Shown piece after piece: positions 10,630 to 20,872 of a stretch of 64,000 nucleotides of DNA. The notes beneath the pieces are model-generated. The model had not been told where the DNA came from, ran no database searches, and was given only the letters and a program-made list of their open reading frames with translations. This DNA comes from Mangrovibacter yixingensis. GTDB lineage: Bacteria > Pseudomonadota > Gammaproteobacteria > Enterobacterales > Enterobacteriaceae. The number at the start of each line of letters is the position of its first letter. Position 1 is the stretch's first letter. The stretch covers positions 2,170,001 through 2,234,000 of the forward strand of contig NZ_JAIVKM010000001.1 in NCBI RefSeq assembly GCF_020523985.1, given 5' to 3'. Both the position numbers and the translations under genes were made by a program.

Positions 10630-10643
10630 TAAGAATAATATTA
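10630..10643 (-). promoter_or_regulatory. candidate RcsAB box upstream of wza
   Basis: TAAGAATAATATTA matches the 14-base RcsAB consensus (TAAGAATATTCCTA) at 11 positions. The box is nearly palindromic, so strand is nominal. It lies about 410 bases upstream of the wza start and beyond the JUMPstart, the layout expected for Rcs-controlled colanic acid transcription. Weaker matches occur near 10666 and 10747, so the exact box is uncertain. Confidence 0.5.
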
Positions 10644-10927
10644 AGCGCTCATATTTAATTTTTTAGGATTTTCTTCATATTGACATTGAATAACAAGCAC
10701 AAAAATCACGCATAATTTAATAAGTCAAGGTGGTATCTATATGGCATTATTCCTAAAATATATTCATCCGGCATTAATATTATTTAGTGGGTGTAATTTA
10801 TCTATTTCTAATAAATTCATTCACCTGCATTTTTATTATTAAGATAAATCTCAGCAATTGATTGATTTTTTGGCAGGCTTTCTCCATGATTCCGAAAGAA
10901 ACAACACATTGGGGTAATTAACTGATT

Positions 10928-12505
10928 ATGGAATGGTTGGCAGACCCTTCAATCTGGGCCGGACTGGTAACATTAATCGTCCTTGAACTCGTGTTGGGCA
11001 TTGATAACCTGGTGTTCATTGCGATTCTGGCCGAACGGCTCCCTCCAAAGCAACGTAACCGTGCACGTATCACTGGTCTGTTTTTCGCCATGCTGATGCG
11101 TCTGGTGTTACTGGCTTCTCTTTCCTGGTTAGTCACGCTGACCAAACCTCTGTTTAGCTGGAGCACATTCAGTTTCAGCGCACGCGACCTGATTATGCTG
11201 GCCGGTGGCATCTTTCTACTCTTTAAGGCAACCACGGAACTGAATGCCCGGCTGGAAGGGAAAGAGAGCGACAACGACGCCCAACGGCGTGGCGCTTTTT
11301 TCTGGGCAGTGGTCGCGCAAATTGTGGTGCTCGACGCTGTTTTTTCTCTCGACTCAGTAATAACAGCGGTTGGCATGGTCAACGAATTGGGCGTAATGAT
11401 GGCCGCAGTGGTCATTGCCATTACCCTGATGATGCTTGCCAGCCGTCCACTTACGGCCTTTGTGAACCAGCATCCAACTATTGTTATTCTCTGCCTGAGT
11501 TTCCTGCTGATGATTGGCTTTAGCCTGGTAGCTGAAGGATTTGGTTTCTTAATACCCAAAGGCTACCTGTATGCCGCAATTGGTTTCTCGGTACTGATTG
11601 AGATTTTTAACCAGATAGCGTTGTTTAACCGGCGGCGTTTTCTGCAAGCAAACCGTTCGTTACGCCAGCGCACTGCAGAAGCGGTAATGCGCCTGCTTCG
11701 CGGCCGTAAAACCGATGAAATGCTGGATGAAGAAACAGCCGTCCTGAGCGACGATGCACCAGCGCCAGTGTTTAACCCGCAAGAACAAATGATGATTTCC
11801 CGGGTGCTGAATTTAAACCACCGAAGTGTCTCGAGCATCATGACTTCACGCCATGATATTGACCTGTTGGATGTCAATGAAACAGAGCAGGCGGTACGCG
11901 ACAGGCTGCAAAAGAACCAGCATACCCGCCTGGTGGTCAGTGCCGGAGATGACGAGATAATTGGCGTTGTCCACATTATTGATTTACTTAATCAGAGCAT
12001 GAGTGAACGCCCACTGGATATTCAGGCGCTGGTACGCCAACCGTTAGTGTTCCCAGAAACGCTGGCGTTACTAAGCGCTCTGGAGCAATTCCGTTCAGCA
12101 CGTACCCATTTCGCGTTTGTCGTGGATGAATTTGGTTCTGTTGAAGGCGTGGTGACCTTAAGCGATGTAATGGAAACCATCGCTGGTGACCTGCCAAATG
12201 AAGCGGAAGATGTTGATGCGCGCCATGATATTGAACGCCACCCAGATGGCAGCCTGACAGTTAACGGCCATATGCCGCTGGATGACCTGGTGCACTACCT
12301 GCCAGAGCTGCCACTGGAGGAAAAACGTGATTACCAGACGGTTTCAGGGTTGCTGATGGATGTACTCCAGCATATTCCTGTTGCCGGAGAAGTGGTGCGC
12401 ATTGGGAATGTGGTGTTCACTACTTTGCAGGTTACTCACCACCGCGTGGAGCGGGTGCATGTTGCTACAGTGCTGCCAGACAACGAGCCGGAATATGAAG
12501 TGTAG
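10928..12505 (+). CDS. yegH: TerC/CBS-domain membrane protein YegH
   Basis: Inner-membrane protein of unknown physiological role. It has 525 residues (E. coli YegH about 527). Residues 1-230 are a TerC-type membrane domain with about seven spans, containing the acidic motif [11 protein letters not shown] and [17 protein letters not shown] (intramembrane Asp residues). Next come two CBS repeats (about 290-420, including the [14 protein letters not shown] stretch) and a C-terminal CorC/HlyC transporter-associated domain ending near residue 515. TerC proteins are linked to metal-ion handling; that role here is inferred. It starts 13 bases after GGGG and is divergent from wza, as in E. coli. Confidence 0.92.
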   Translation: MEWLADPSIWAGLVTLIVLELVLGIDNLVFIAILAERLPPKQRNRARITGLFFAMLMRLVLLASLSWLVTLTKPLFSWSTFSFSARDLIMLAGGIFLLFKATTELNARLEGKESDNDAQRRGAFFWAVVAQIVVLDAVFSLDSVITAVGMVNELGVMMAAVVIAITLMMLASRPLTAFVNQHPTIVILCLSFLLMIGFSLVAEGFGFLIPKGYLYAAIGFSVLIEIFNQIALFNRRRFLQANRSLRQRTAEAVMRLLRGRKTDEMLDEETAVLSDDAPAPVFNPQEQMMISRVLNLNHRSVSSIMTSRHDIDLLDVNETEQAVRDRLQKNQHTRLVVSAGDDEIIGVVHIIDLLNQSMSERPLDIQALVRQPLVFPETLALLSALEQFRSARTHFAFVVDEFGSVEGVVTLSDVMETIAGDLPNEAEDVDARHDIERHPDGSLTVNGHMPLDDLVHYLPELPLEEKRDYQTVSGLLMDVLQHIPVAGEVVRIGNVVFTTLQVTHHRVERVHVATVLPDNEPEYEV

Positions 12506-12588
12506 TGATGAGCAGCATAACGTTGGTATTAGTTGGTAATAGAAGTGCAAGCTGCAAGCCGTAGAAAAAAGCAGCCTGTAAATACGAT

Positions 12589-12616
12589 TAGCCCCGCACC
12601 GGTTAGTGCGGGGCTA
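12589..12616. terminator. bidirectional terminator between yegH and asmA
   Basis: An 11-bp perfect stem, TAGCCCCGCAC with GTGCGGGGCTA, encloses the 6-base loop CGGTTA in the gap between convergent yegH and asmA. The flanks are AT-rich on both sides, so it can serve both genes. Confidence 0.8.
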
Positions 12617-12623
12617 AATACTG

Positions 12624-14489
12624 TTATTTATCCAACAGCTTTTTCAGGTCCTGTGCTTTACTGCTCTCTTTGTTGCGCTCAACCCAAGCTTTCAGGCGGT
12701 CACGTGCTTCGTTTTGCAACTGGTTACGCAGCACCTGGTTAACATCAAGCGCGTAATTCATGGATTTCCACGGGCCATAAATACGCAGAGGAATGGCGGT
12801 CTGGCTCAGGGTTTGTGTCAACTTACTATCTCCTTTCCAGCCACCGGTAATACGAATCATAAAATTGGCGTCAGACTCTTCTTTAACCAAATCCATGCTA
12901 CTGTTCCCGCTGATACTCATAACAGGAGAAGAGCCCTGAATATTGCTCAGTTCAAGAGTGCCGCTATCCAAGGACAAATCGGCACTGAAATCGGCCAGAA
13001 GGGTGTTATCGCTATTCTCATTTCCGTTGTTTTCCTGAATACGGCTGTCTGCCCGGGCAAAAGCCTGGGTAATCAACCGTTGGAAGTTAAGCCCAACCAG
13101 GCGGCTATGTTCCATTGATAACGAGCCTTCACCTTGCCAGTTATGGCGAAACGCATCGGCATCCAGTTGGTGGCCGGAAAAACGCCCATGCAGAGAAATG
13201 CTCCCTTCAAGCGCAATCGGGTAGTTAAACGCAGAAAGTACCGGGCCAATTTCTACATTATTAATGACCGGGTTGAATGCCAGATTGGCAATATTTTTCC
13301 TGGCATCTACCGTACCGGGGAAAGACAAGGTGCCCTGGCCTAATTTGCCTGTAAGCTGATTTACCGCCAGAACACCATGCTGGTTTTCCATATCGGCGGC
13401 AACATCGGTGAAATCCAGACCACGCCAGCGCACGTTATCCGCACTCAGTTTGAAATCTGCATCGAAATTCCACAGGCTGCTAAACGGCCCGTCAACGGTA
13501 TCTCCAGCAATAACCGGGCGCGGCAAAACCACCTGCCCTGCCGGATTGCTGCTTTGTGCAGAATCGGGCGTTTCTTCGGAACCAGGGGAGCCAATCAGTT
13601 CATCCAAATTAAGCCGGGCAAAATGCAATTGGGTACGGATATCCGGTTTTTTCCCCATAACCAGTGTCAGCCCGCCATCAACCTGGCTGGTGTTTGCCGT
13701 CAGTTTTAGCGCGGATAACGCCAATTGTTGCGGCATATCTTGCCAGTCCAACTGTAACGTACCCTGGCCATTAATGCCTTTCGCTGGCAAATCTGCCCCA
13801 GTAAGTTGGTAATCCAGTTGGGTTATTTTAGCGCTGAAACTACGAGGCAAGTTTTGTACATTAACCTGGCTTTCCAACGAAACAGTCAGATCACGTTGAT
13901 CGCGGTTGACCCGGCTGGAAAGTGATACCGTGGCAGTACGCAGGGCATTATCCACTGACATATCCAGTTGCAGATCCCGCACGGTTACCGGGCTACTGTT
14001 TTGGTCCTGTGGCTGGAAAACTAACAGGCTGTCTGCCAGTTTAAGTTTCGACAGGCTGAGCACCCAGTTTTGGCCTGTATCGCCCAATTCTGGTTGGCCT
14101 TTTGGTGCCACTGGCGCACCTTGTGGTGCACGGGCAGCGGTATCAGGAGTAACCTGCACCACCGCGCCTTTCAACATAATTTGCCGGACATCAAGCCGGT
14201 GAGACAACAATGGCAACAGGCCGACATCCAGCCGCATGTTATCCGCCGTAACTACCGGTGCATTGGCACCAGGCGCCTTCAGCGAAATACGGCCAGATAA
14301 TATGCTGAGTTGTGGCCAAACATGCCAGCGTAATGGCCCGTTGAGCGAAAGCTGGTAGCCACTGCGTTCTTCAACCTGGCGAACCATATATGCACGAAAG
14401 TCATTGGGGTTAACCAACAGCACTAAAGCTGACAGGCCCGCCACAATAACGACCAGCAAAATCATCAACGTTGTTAAAAAACGTCTCAT
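12624..14489 (-). CDS. asmA: AsmA family outer-membrane assembly/lipid-transport protein
   Basis: Inner-membrane-anchored periplasmic AsmA-like protein. Established roles of the family are outer-membrane assembly and phospholipid transport between membranes. It has 621 residues (E. coli 617). The N terminus is an uncleaved anchor (FLTTLMILLVVIVAGLSALVLLV), followed by the AsmA domain with repeated beta strands and a DUF-type C-terminal region ending in the helical ARDRLKAWVERNKESSKAQDLKKLLDK segment (last residues charged). It is 43 bases downstream of dcd and probably co-transcribed. Confidence 0.95.
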   Translation of the reverse strand: MRRFLTTLMILLVVIVAGLSALVLLVNPNDFRAYMVRQVEERSGYQLSLNGPLRWHVWPQLSILSGRISLKAPGANAPVVTADNMRLDVGLLPLLSHRLDVRQIMLKGAVVQVTPDTAARAPQGAPVAPKGQPELGDTGQNWVLSLSKLKLADSLLVFQPQDQNSSPVTVRDLQLDMSVDNALRTATVSLSSRVNRDQRDLTVSLESQVNVQNLPRSFSAKITQLDYQLTGADLPAKGINGQGTLQLDWQDMPQQLALSALKLTANTSQVDGGLTLVMGKKPDIRTQLHFARLNLDELIGSPGSEETPDSAQSSNPAGQVVLPRPVIAGDTVDGPFSSLWNFDADFKLSADNVRWRGLDFTDVAADMENQHGVLAVNQLTGKLGQGTLSFPGTVDARKNIANLAFNPVINNVEIGPVLSAFNYPIALEGSISLHGRFSGHQLDADAFRHNWQGEGSLSMEHSRLVGLNFQRLITQAFARADSRIQENNGNENSDNTLLADFSADLSLDSGTLELSNIQGSSPVMSISGNSSMDLVKEESDANFMIRITGGWKGDSKLTQTLSQTAIPLRIYGPWKSMNYALDVNQVLRNQLQNEARDRLKAWVERNKESSKAQDLKKLLDK

Positions 14490-14532
14490 GCTACCCTCAT
14501 TCGTTCTCCCAGCGACCAGGAGCGCGCACGTA

Positions 14533-15114
14533 TCAGTCTTTGTCTATCCGGCTGGCGACAGCACCCTGCTGGTCGCGATATTTAGCATCCTGGCGACGGT
14601 TATAAGGCCGTTCTGCTGGCCCGGAAAGCGGTTCAAAACTTAACGCACCAATTAACATTCCAGGGCGTAATGCCAAAGGCAACTTACCGGAATTATAGAA
14701 CTCCAGCACAATACACCCTTGCCAGCCCGGATCAATGCGATGTGCCGTAACGTGCACCATCAGCCCAAGACGCGCCAGAGATGAACGGCCATCAAGCCAG
14801 CCGACTAAATCTGCGGGCAAAGTGACAGACTCCAGAGTAACCGCCAAAGCCAGTTCACCAGGATGCAGATAAAACGCTTCCTCTTCACCCAGGACAATTT
14901 CATCACTCATGACCCGGTCCAGTGCAGCACTGACTTCCTGTTTCGGGCCGCTCAGGTCAATAAACGCCGCCGTATGCCCACGGAACGTGCGGAATTTATT
15001 CCCCAGGCGCACATCGACTGTAGCGCCATTAATACGCTCAACGGGTGGGCGTGGCGTAATGGCCAGACGACCTTCGTCGAGCCAAATTTCAATATCACGA
15101 TCGCAAAGACGCAT
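14533..15114 (-). CDS. dcd: dCTP deaminase
   Basis: Deaminates dCTP to dUTP, the main source of dUMP for thymidylate in enterics; cytosolic trimer. It has 193 residues, the same as E. coli. Visible signatures are [18 protein letters not shown], the nucleotide/active-site segment [27 protein letters not shown] and the conserved catalytic Glu in [19 protein letters not shown]. The ATG at 15112-15114 follows a strong AGGAGA site; an upstream in-frame ATG (15156) adds 14 residues not found in the family. Its gene lies between udk and asmA as in E. coli. Confidence 0.97.
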   Translation of the reverse strand: MRLCDRDIEIWLDEGRLAITPRPPVERINGATVDVRLGNKFRTFRGHTAAFIDLSGPKQEVSAALDRVMSDEIVLGEEEAFYLHPGELALAVTLESVTLPADLVGWLDGRSSLARLGLMVHVTAHRIDPGWQGCIVLEFYNSGKLPLALRPGMLIGALSFEPLSGPAERPYNRRQDAKYRDQQGAVASRIDKD

Positions 15115-15343
15115 GGTTATTCTCCTTTCGCGCTTTTTTGCTATGCCCCTGGTCATTCAGGCGGCAAGTGAGTTGCCCTACTGTAACCCGAATTACCCAG
15201 AGTAAATACCCTGTGCCTTTTTACATATGCTTGCCAGCTTGTTCTATTTCCCACTCTGGCAAAATGGCGCGCCAAATTTCCGGCCACACCATACAAGGCC
15301 ATAGCGTTACCTGCCACGGCACAGCCGAAGCAATAGCGGGTGT

Positions 15344-15985
15344 TTATTCAAAAAACTGGCTGATTTTTGCCTTGAGAATATCAATAGCGATGCGGTTTTT
15401 GCCCCCACGCGGCACAATGATGTCGGCATATTGTTTAGAAGGGTCAATAAACTGCAAAAACATCGGACGCACGGTTTTTTGGTATTGCGCCATAACAGAA
15501 TCCATTGAACGCCCGCGCTCATTTACATCGCGTTTAATACGCCGCATCAGGCAAATATCCAGCGGCGTATCGACAAAAATAGAAAAATTCATTTCCTGGC
15601 GTAACCGTGCATCTGTCAACAACAGGATCCCTTCCAGAATGATGACTTTTTTCGGTTCGATATGCACAGTTTCCACCATCCGGGTATGTTCAACATAGCT
15701 GTATACCGGAAGCTCAATGGGTTTGCCTTGCTTAAGCATTTGCAAATGCTGAAACAGCAAGCTGTGGTCCATTGCGCTGGGATGGTCATAATTTGTTTTC
15801 ACCCGATCTTCCATCGAGAGGTGACTTTGATCTTTGTAGTAACAGTCTTCCGGAATGACACCAATGTGTTCATCACCTACCTGATCGCGTAACTCACGGT
15901 AAAGAGTACTGGCAATAAGGCTTTTACCTGAAGCCGATGCACCGGCAATCCCGATGATGACGCACTGATGAGACTTGTCAGTCAT
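15344..15985 (-). CDS. udk: uridine/cytidine kinase
   Basis: Phosphorylates uridine and cytidine to UMP and CMP in pyrimidine salvage, using GTP or ATP. It has 213 residues, the same as E. coli. The P-loop is [11 protein letters not shown] near residues 13-23. Other family stretches are [20 protein letters not shown] and the lid [14 protein letters not shown] chose the ATG at 15983-15985 (MTDKSHQ); the open frame extends 77 codons further upstream, but that extension has no family match. dcd follows after 229 bases and may have its own promoter. Confidence 0.96.
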   Translation of the reverse strand: MTDKSHQCVIIGIAGASASGKSLIASTLYRELRDQVGDEHIGVIPEDCYYKDQSHLSMEDRVKTNYDHPSAMDHSLLFQHLQMLKQGKPIELPVYSYVEHTRMVETVHIEPKKVIILEGILLLTDARLRQEMNFSIFVDTPLDICLMRRIKRDVNERGRSMDSVMAQYQKTVRPMFLQFIDPSKQYADIIVPRGGKNRIAIDILKAKISQFFE

Positions 15986-16309
15986 AAAATTAACGACCTG
16001 ATTACAGAAAAATGAAGGAAGGGAAACGCGGCACAGCGCCGCAAACGCGCCAATTATATGGATTTCCCCTGGCTGATGCCAGTCGCCCGGTTTATCAGTG
16101 AACGAAAAGTACGCAGAATGCGGAACTAATCGAGAATAATTAACAGGCCCCTGCCTATTTTGCCTGTCTGCGTGTATATTTTGTGCTTGAAACATTCTAA
16201 TGTTTACTGCTTGCATAGGAATCAGTAACAGTTTGTACTAGCATGATTTCTTACTATTTCGGTGTTCTGGCCGGGTCTTTCTGAAGCAATTGGTGCGGAT
16301 TGCGTGGTA
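15986..16309. other. divergent udk/dgcE intergenic region
   Basis: This 324-base gap separates divergent udk and dgcE and must hold both promoters. I see no convincing coding frame, hairpin or well-formed sigma-70 promoter pair. Alternative in-frame extensions of both flanking genes run into it but look non-coding. Confidence 0.5.
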
Positions 16310-19300
16310 ATGACGAAAAATAATAATCATCCCCGGGGATTCCTGACTTCTCAGTTAAACCAGTTTTTTGGGCTGGGCGTTGTCAGCTTTCTATTTACCG
16401 CCTTCTCACTGGAGCTTCTCTTTTCACCAACACACCTTGCGCCAGTGTGGTTTCCCAGCGCCATTATGATGTGTGCGTTCTGGCGTTTCCCGGTGCGCAA
16501 ATGGGCTGTTCCTGCTGTAGCCTGTATTATTGGCAGTGTTTCTGCATCCACCTTGCTGCTGGCTCATGACCAGTTGAACTTTATCTACCCGGTTATCAAC
16601 CTGGCTGAAGCGGTTACTGGCGCGTTATTACTGAAATATTTACTGCCCAGAAATCCCCCCCTGGATTCCCTGCCAGACTGGCTGAAATTAGTCGTAGCCA
16701 GCGCACTGGTGCCACCGGTTCTTGGCGGTTTGCTGGTTTTACTGGCAACCTCACCTCACAACCCGCTAAATGTCTTTTTTGTTTGGGTGGTTTCTGAGGC
16801 AATCGGCTGCCTGGCTATTGTGCCAATTGGCCTGCAATTTTCGCTCAAGAATTTGCACCATTTTCTGCGTACCCGCAGTTTCCTGGAAACACTGGCAACT
16901 ATGGCCGCGACATTGCTGCTGAGCTACCTGGCTCTGCGCTTTTTGCCGTGGCCTTTCACCTTTGTAATCGTGTTTCTGATGTGGAGTGCTATTCGCCTGC
17001 CGCAGGTTGCAGCATTTACTGTGGCACTGGTGAGTATAATGGGCATCTCCCTGATGTTTGCGCTCGGGCAAACCCCTTCAGCGTTAATTACCGGCACAGA
17101 TATCAATACCCACGCCCCATGGTTGCCATTTTTGATTCTGCTGTTACCTGCCCATATTATGACCATGGTGATGCACTCTTTTCGTGAAGAGCGTAAAAAC
17201 ATCACCGCCAGTGAAACCCGTTTCCGTAATGCTATGGAACATTCCGCGATTGGCATGGCGTTGGTCGGTGTCGACGGTCGTTGGTTACAGGTCAACAAAA
17301 CGTTGTGCAAATTTCTGGGCTATACCCAGGAGCAACTACGTAATCTCACTTTCCAGCAAATTACTTTCCCTGAAGATTTACACACCGATTTGCAATACAT
17401 GGACAAACTGCTCAGTGGCGAAATAAATAGTTATTCCATGGAAAAGCGCTATTACAACAGTAAAGGCAATATTGTCTGGGCATTGCTGGCGGTTTCCGTC
17501 GTGCGTGATACCAGCAACTCACCACTGTATGTGATTGCTCAGGTTGAAGATATTAACGATCTGAAACACTCCGAATGGATGAATAAACGCCTGATGGAGC
17601 GGATTACACTCGCGAATGAAGCCGGTGGTATCGGTATTTGGGAGTGGGATATGCTGAACGACCAGATTAGCTGGGACAAACGCATGTTCGAGCTTTACGG
17701 CGTACCAGGACATTTGAAACCATCATTCCAGTTATGGATGGATTGCCTGGTAGCAGATGACCAACCAGCAGTCAAAATGGAAGTGACAGACGCATTACGG
17801 CGCAAAGAGCCTTTTAAAGTGGAGTACCGCATTCAGGTTCAGGATGACACTCGCCATATTCGTACACTGGCTAACCGGGTATTGAATAAGCAAGGTAACG
17901 TAGAACGTTACCTGGGTATCAGCATGGATATGACTGAGGTTAAGCAACTGCATGATGCGCTTTATCAGGAAAAAGAACGCCTGCACATCACACTCGATGC
18001 TATCGGTGAAGCCGTCATCTGTACTGATGTTGATATGCGCGTCACGTTTATGAACCCGGTTGCGGAAAAAATGAGTGGCTGGCCGCAAGAGAAGGCATTT
18101 GGGCAGTACATTCTTTCCGTGCTGCAGATCACCTTTGGTGATAACGGCCCGGCAATGGAGAATATCTACAGTGGTGATGCCGTCCGCTCTGCTATGGAAC
18201 AGGATGTGGTTCTGCACTCTCGCACTGGTGACAGTTTCGATATCCACTATTCAATTACTCCACTGAGCACTCTGGATGGCGAAAATATTGGGACAGTGCT
18301 GGTTATTCATGATGTGACTGAATCACGCAAAATGCTGCGCCAGTTAACCTACAGTGCTTCACACGATGGCCTGACACACCTTGCCAACCGCGCCAGCTTT
18401 GAAAACCACCTCAAGCGCCTGTTAACGGGTGCGGTGGAAAACCGCCAGCAGCACGCACTGGTGTTTATCGACCTGGACCGTTTCAAAGCAGTGAACGATA
18501 CAGCGGGCCATGCAGCAGGCGACAGTCTGTTGCGGGAACTCGCAACCCTGATGCTGAGCTTACTGCGTAACCACGATTTTCTGGCCCGTCTGGGTGGCGA
18601 CGAATTTGCATTGTTGTTGCCAGACTGCTCTGTTGAAGGTGCCCGCCACATTGCCGAACGCATTACTGGCATGATTAACGATTATCACTTTATTTGGGAA
18701 GGGCAGACTTACCGGGTTGGTGCCAGTGCGGGTATCACCATTGTTGATGAACATAATTACGATGCCAACGAGGTACTGTCTCAAGCAGATATCGCCTGTT
18801 ATGCATCTAAAAATGGTGGTCGCGGGCGGGTTTCTGTCTTTGAAGCGAAACAGCACACTAATCAGCGCAAGAAAGACCAGCTATCAACCGAAGAGCAACA
18901 AGCTATTATTTCCCACAACCCGGTATTGATTACCGCCCGGCCAGTCGCCTCACCGCGAATACCAGAAAGCTGTAGCTTCTACTTATTGGGCGTTCAGCTT
19001 TGGAATAATGCCGGAGACATGATAGAAGAAACGCCATTCAGGGCTGGTTTGAACAGTGCCGAGCTGCAGAAAGCGCTGGATCTGCGAATGGTTGAGCTGT
19101 TCTTTAAAGAACATGCGCGCCGGGTAATCGTTAAAGGTTTTACTGTCGCACTCTCACTCTCTGTTGCCGGGTTGAGCAGTGGTACGGTTGTTGACACACT
19201 GGTGAGCTTATTGCGGGAAACCCAGTACCCACCTGCCCGCCTGATGGTTATTGTCGAAAATCAGGTTATTGGCCGAATGGAAGGTAATATTAAGCAAGGG

Positions 19301-19642
19301 CTTGAACAACTGGTTGATGCCGGTTGCATGTTGGTGCTCAGCCAGGTTGGCGATGATCTGGATATATTTAACCAAATCCCCCGCCATTTATTTAAAGCCG
19401 TGTTACTGGAGCACTCACTGGTACAACATGTTCATGAAAACCTGATGGATGAAATGATGGTGACCATTATCCAGGGCCATGCACAACGCCTGAAATTACA
19501 AACCATTGGCGGCCCGGTTTCCCAGGCAATAACAATGGATACACTTTCTGGTATTGGTATGGATTTGATCTTCGGCGACAGTATCGGCCCACAACAGCCA
19601 CTTGAAGTGCTGCTTAATGGCAGCTACTTCGCCATCAACTAA
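16310..19642 (+). CDS. dgcE: diguanylate cyclase DgcE (YegE), MASE1-PAS-GGDEF
   Basis: Makes cyclic di-GMP, in E. coli feeding curli and motility control. It has 1110 residues from ATG 16310 (E. coli 1105). About residues 20-300 are a MASE1 membrane sensor with 8-10 spans; three PAS/PAC modules follow (for example NAMEHSAIGMALVGVDGRW and VEDINDLKHSE). The GGDEF domain has an intact RLGGDEFALLLPD at about residues 760-770, preceded by the inhibitory-site residues RNHD. The C-terminal 250 residues are a degenerate EAL-like domain without the catalytic EAL motif. A GTG 48 bases upstream (16262) is an alternative start; neither has a strong ribosome site. It ends 18 bases from convergent alkA. 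Confidence 0.93.
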   Translation: MTKNNNHPRGFLTSQLNQFFGLGVVSFLFTAFSLELLFSPTHLAPVWFPSAIMMCAFWRFPVRKWAVPAVACIIGSVSASTLLLAHDQLNFIYPVINLAEAVTGALLLKYLLPRNPPLDSLPDWLKLVVASALVPPVLGGLLVLLATSPHNPLNVFFVWVVSEAIGCLAIVPIGLQFSLKNLHHFLRTRSFLETLATMAATLLLSYLALRFLPWPFTFVIVFLMWSAIRLPQVAAFTVALVSIMGISLMFALGQTPSALITGTDINTHAPWLPFLILLLPAHIMTMVMHSFREERKNITASETRFRNAMEHSAIGMALVGVDGRWLQVNKTLCKFLGYTQEQLRNLTFQQITFPEDLHTDLQYMDKLLSGEINSYSMEKRYYNSKGNIVWALLAVSVVRDTSNSPLYVIAQVEDINDLKHSEWMNKRLMERITLANEAGGIGIWEWDMLNDQISWDKRMFELYGVPGHLKPSFQLWMDCLVADDQPAVKMEVTDALRRKEPFKVEYRIQVQDDTRHIRTLANRVLNKQGNVERYLGISMDMTEVKQLHDALYQEKERLHITLDAIGEAVICTDVDMRVTFMNPVAEKMSGWPQEKAFGQYILSVLQITFGDNGPAMENIYSGDAVRSAMEQDVVLHSRTGDSFDIHYSITPLSTLDGENIGTVLVIHDVTESRKMLRQLTYSASHDGLTHLANRASFENHLKRLLTGAVENRQQHALVFIDLDRFKAVNDTAGHAAGDSLLRELATLMLSLLRNHDFLARLGGDEFALLLPDCSVEGARHIAERITGMINDYHFIWEGQTYRVGASAGITIVDEHNYDANEVLSQADIACYASKNGGRGRVSVFEAKQHTNQRKKDQLSTEEQQAIISHNPVLITARPVASPRIPESCSFYLLGVQLWNNAGDMIEETPFRAGLNSAELQKALDLRMVELFFKEHARRVIVKGFTVALSLSVAGLSSGTVVDTLVSLLRETQYPPARLMVIVENQVIGRMEGNIKQGLEQLVDAGCMLVLSQVGDDLDIFNQIPRHLFKAVLLEHSLVQHVHENLMDEMMVTIIQGHAQRLKLQTIGGPVSQAITMDTLSGIGMDLIFGDSIGPQQPLEVLLNGSYFAIN

Positions 19643-19660
19643 GGCATACAGCTCAGCACA

Positions 19661-20545
19661 TCAACTGAGTTCTGGCTGCCAACCCGCATTATTCCAGATA
19701 TGCAGCAACGCCAGTGAACGCCAGGGAGCCCAGCGTTGGGCATACTGGCGTATTTGACCTGGTGTCATACCGGCAAAACGTTGTTTGATCAGGTAATCAT
19801 CTTCCAAAAACACATCCTGTGCTCCCCAGCCTCTCAAGGCAAAATAACTGGCTGTCCAGCGGCCAATACCCGGCCAGGACATTAGGTGTTTCAGGCCTGC
19901 AGAGGTATCTTCCGGTGGGGTCAGCGGAAACTCCCCCGCCACCACCGACTGCGCCAGGGTAATAATGGTTTCTGCGCGTCGTAAAGACATCCCAATACTT
20001 TTGACGGCCTGTGGGTCGCAACCTGCAAGTACCTCTGCCTGCGGGAACAATTGCCCGTGAGCGCTGGCGGTACCGAAGGCCTGCACCAATCGCGTAGCAA
20101 GCTGTGCCGCCATTTTTACACTTACCAACTGGCCGAGAACGGCGCGTACCATTTGCTCAAAAGGGCAGATACAGCCGGGCATACGGATACCGGGGTTTAG
20201 TGCAGCAAGTGGCCCCAGCACCTGATTAACCTCTTCCGGGTTCAGGCCAAGGTTAAGCCAGTGGCGCACACGCGCCAGTACCGTTTCGGCTGCCGGAACC
20301 AGGCTGGCGCTTAGCGCCACCTGTAAGCGATTGTGTTGTGGTTCAGGCCGGGCAACCACCAGCCCGGTAACACCACCAATAACCATCACACGGCTGAACG
20401 ATTCTTGAGTAACAGACTCCAGGCCACCTACCGCACGGGCGGCCAGGAATTGGCGCATCCATTCCCAGTCATAGGGTGGCTGGTATTGAAGAAAAAACAG
20501 GTTGTTCTCTTTACCAGTAATCTCGTCAGGGGTTGCTGGCAGCAT
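19661..20545 (-). CDS. alkA: DNA-3-methyladenine glycosylase II
   Basis: Removes alkylated bases such as 3-methyladenine; HhH-GPD superfamily, cytosolic. It has 294 residues from the ATG at 20543-20545 (E. coli 282). The HhH motif is WPGIGRWTASYFALRGW, followed by the catalytic aspartate in VFLEDDYLIKQRF; PGCICPFEQMVRAVLGQLVS is also typical. The E. coli N terminus would fall within QYQPPYDW, where no ATG exists, so the start is uncertain: 20545 has AAGG upstream, while an ATG at 20686 would add 47 unmatched residues. It is convergent with dgcE. No Ada box was recognised. Confidence 0.9.
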   Translation of the reverse strand: MLPATPDEITGKENNLFFLQYQPPYDWEWMRQFLAARAVGGLESVTQESFSRVMVIGGVTGLVVARPEPQHNRLQVALSASLVPAAETVLARVRHWLNLGLNPEEVNQVLGPLAALNPGIRMPGCICPFEQMVRAVLGQLVSVKMAAQLATRLVQAFGTASAHGQLFPQAEVLAGCDPQAVKSIGMSLRRAETIITLAQSVVAGEFPLTPPEDTSAGLKHLMSWPGIGRWTASYFALRGWGAQDVFLEDDYLIKQRFAGMTPGQIRQYAQRWAPWRSLALLHIWNNAGWQPELS

Positions 20546-20872
20546 GGGGGCACCTTCGGGCAGTGAGCAATAAACAGAGTCAGTATTATCTCCACTACTA
20601 TACTTGAAATCACTTGTGATACAGACAAGCGAAACTGCTTCGGCCTTCTGCCAGTCACCGAATAAGCACAAAACCCTTTTACCCACACAAAAACAAAGTC
20701 ATTAAGTACAACCCACTGTACTGACTGAAAAAGAATCCGTGCCTTTCATCACATTTATTAGCCCACCATCGCGCATTTTTGGCTTACCGGTCTTTTCTTT
20801 GATGTCTTTCACAAAAAAACCCCGCCGCCGCCGCCACACTGATTCCATTAATACAGACCGGAGTCCAGCATA
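20546..20872. other. divergent alkA/rhmR intergenic region
   Basis: This 327-base gap lies between the divergent alkA and rhmR starts. It holds a perfect inverted repeat, AGTACA-6-TGTACT (20705-20722), and a short run of GCC triplets (20820-20836). The half nearest alkA remains open in the alkA frame. No other gene is supported. Confidence 0.5.
20705..20722. promoter_or_regulatory. inverted repeat, possible operator
   Basis: Perfect dyad AGTACA ACCCAC TGTACT in the alkA/rhmR intergenic region, about 150 bases upstream of the IclR-type regulator gene. The arm length and spacing suit a dimeric regulator. Which regulator binds is unknown; this is inference from symmetry and location only. Confidence 0.3.

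Larger units (their letters stand above)
10222..10927. other. divergent wza/yegH intergenic region
   Basis: This 706-base gap separates divergent wza and yegH. It holds the JUMPstart/ops element and the candidate RcsAB box described separately. The rest is AT-rich and shows no convincing reading frame; promoters for both directions must lie here but no strong sigma-70 box could be singled out. Confidence 0.7.

Noticed and set aside
20820-20836. Short GCC triplet run upstream of rhmR
   Set aside because: Only four to five units; too short to call a functional microsatellite.
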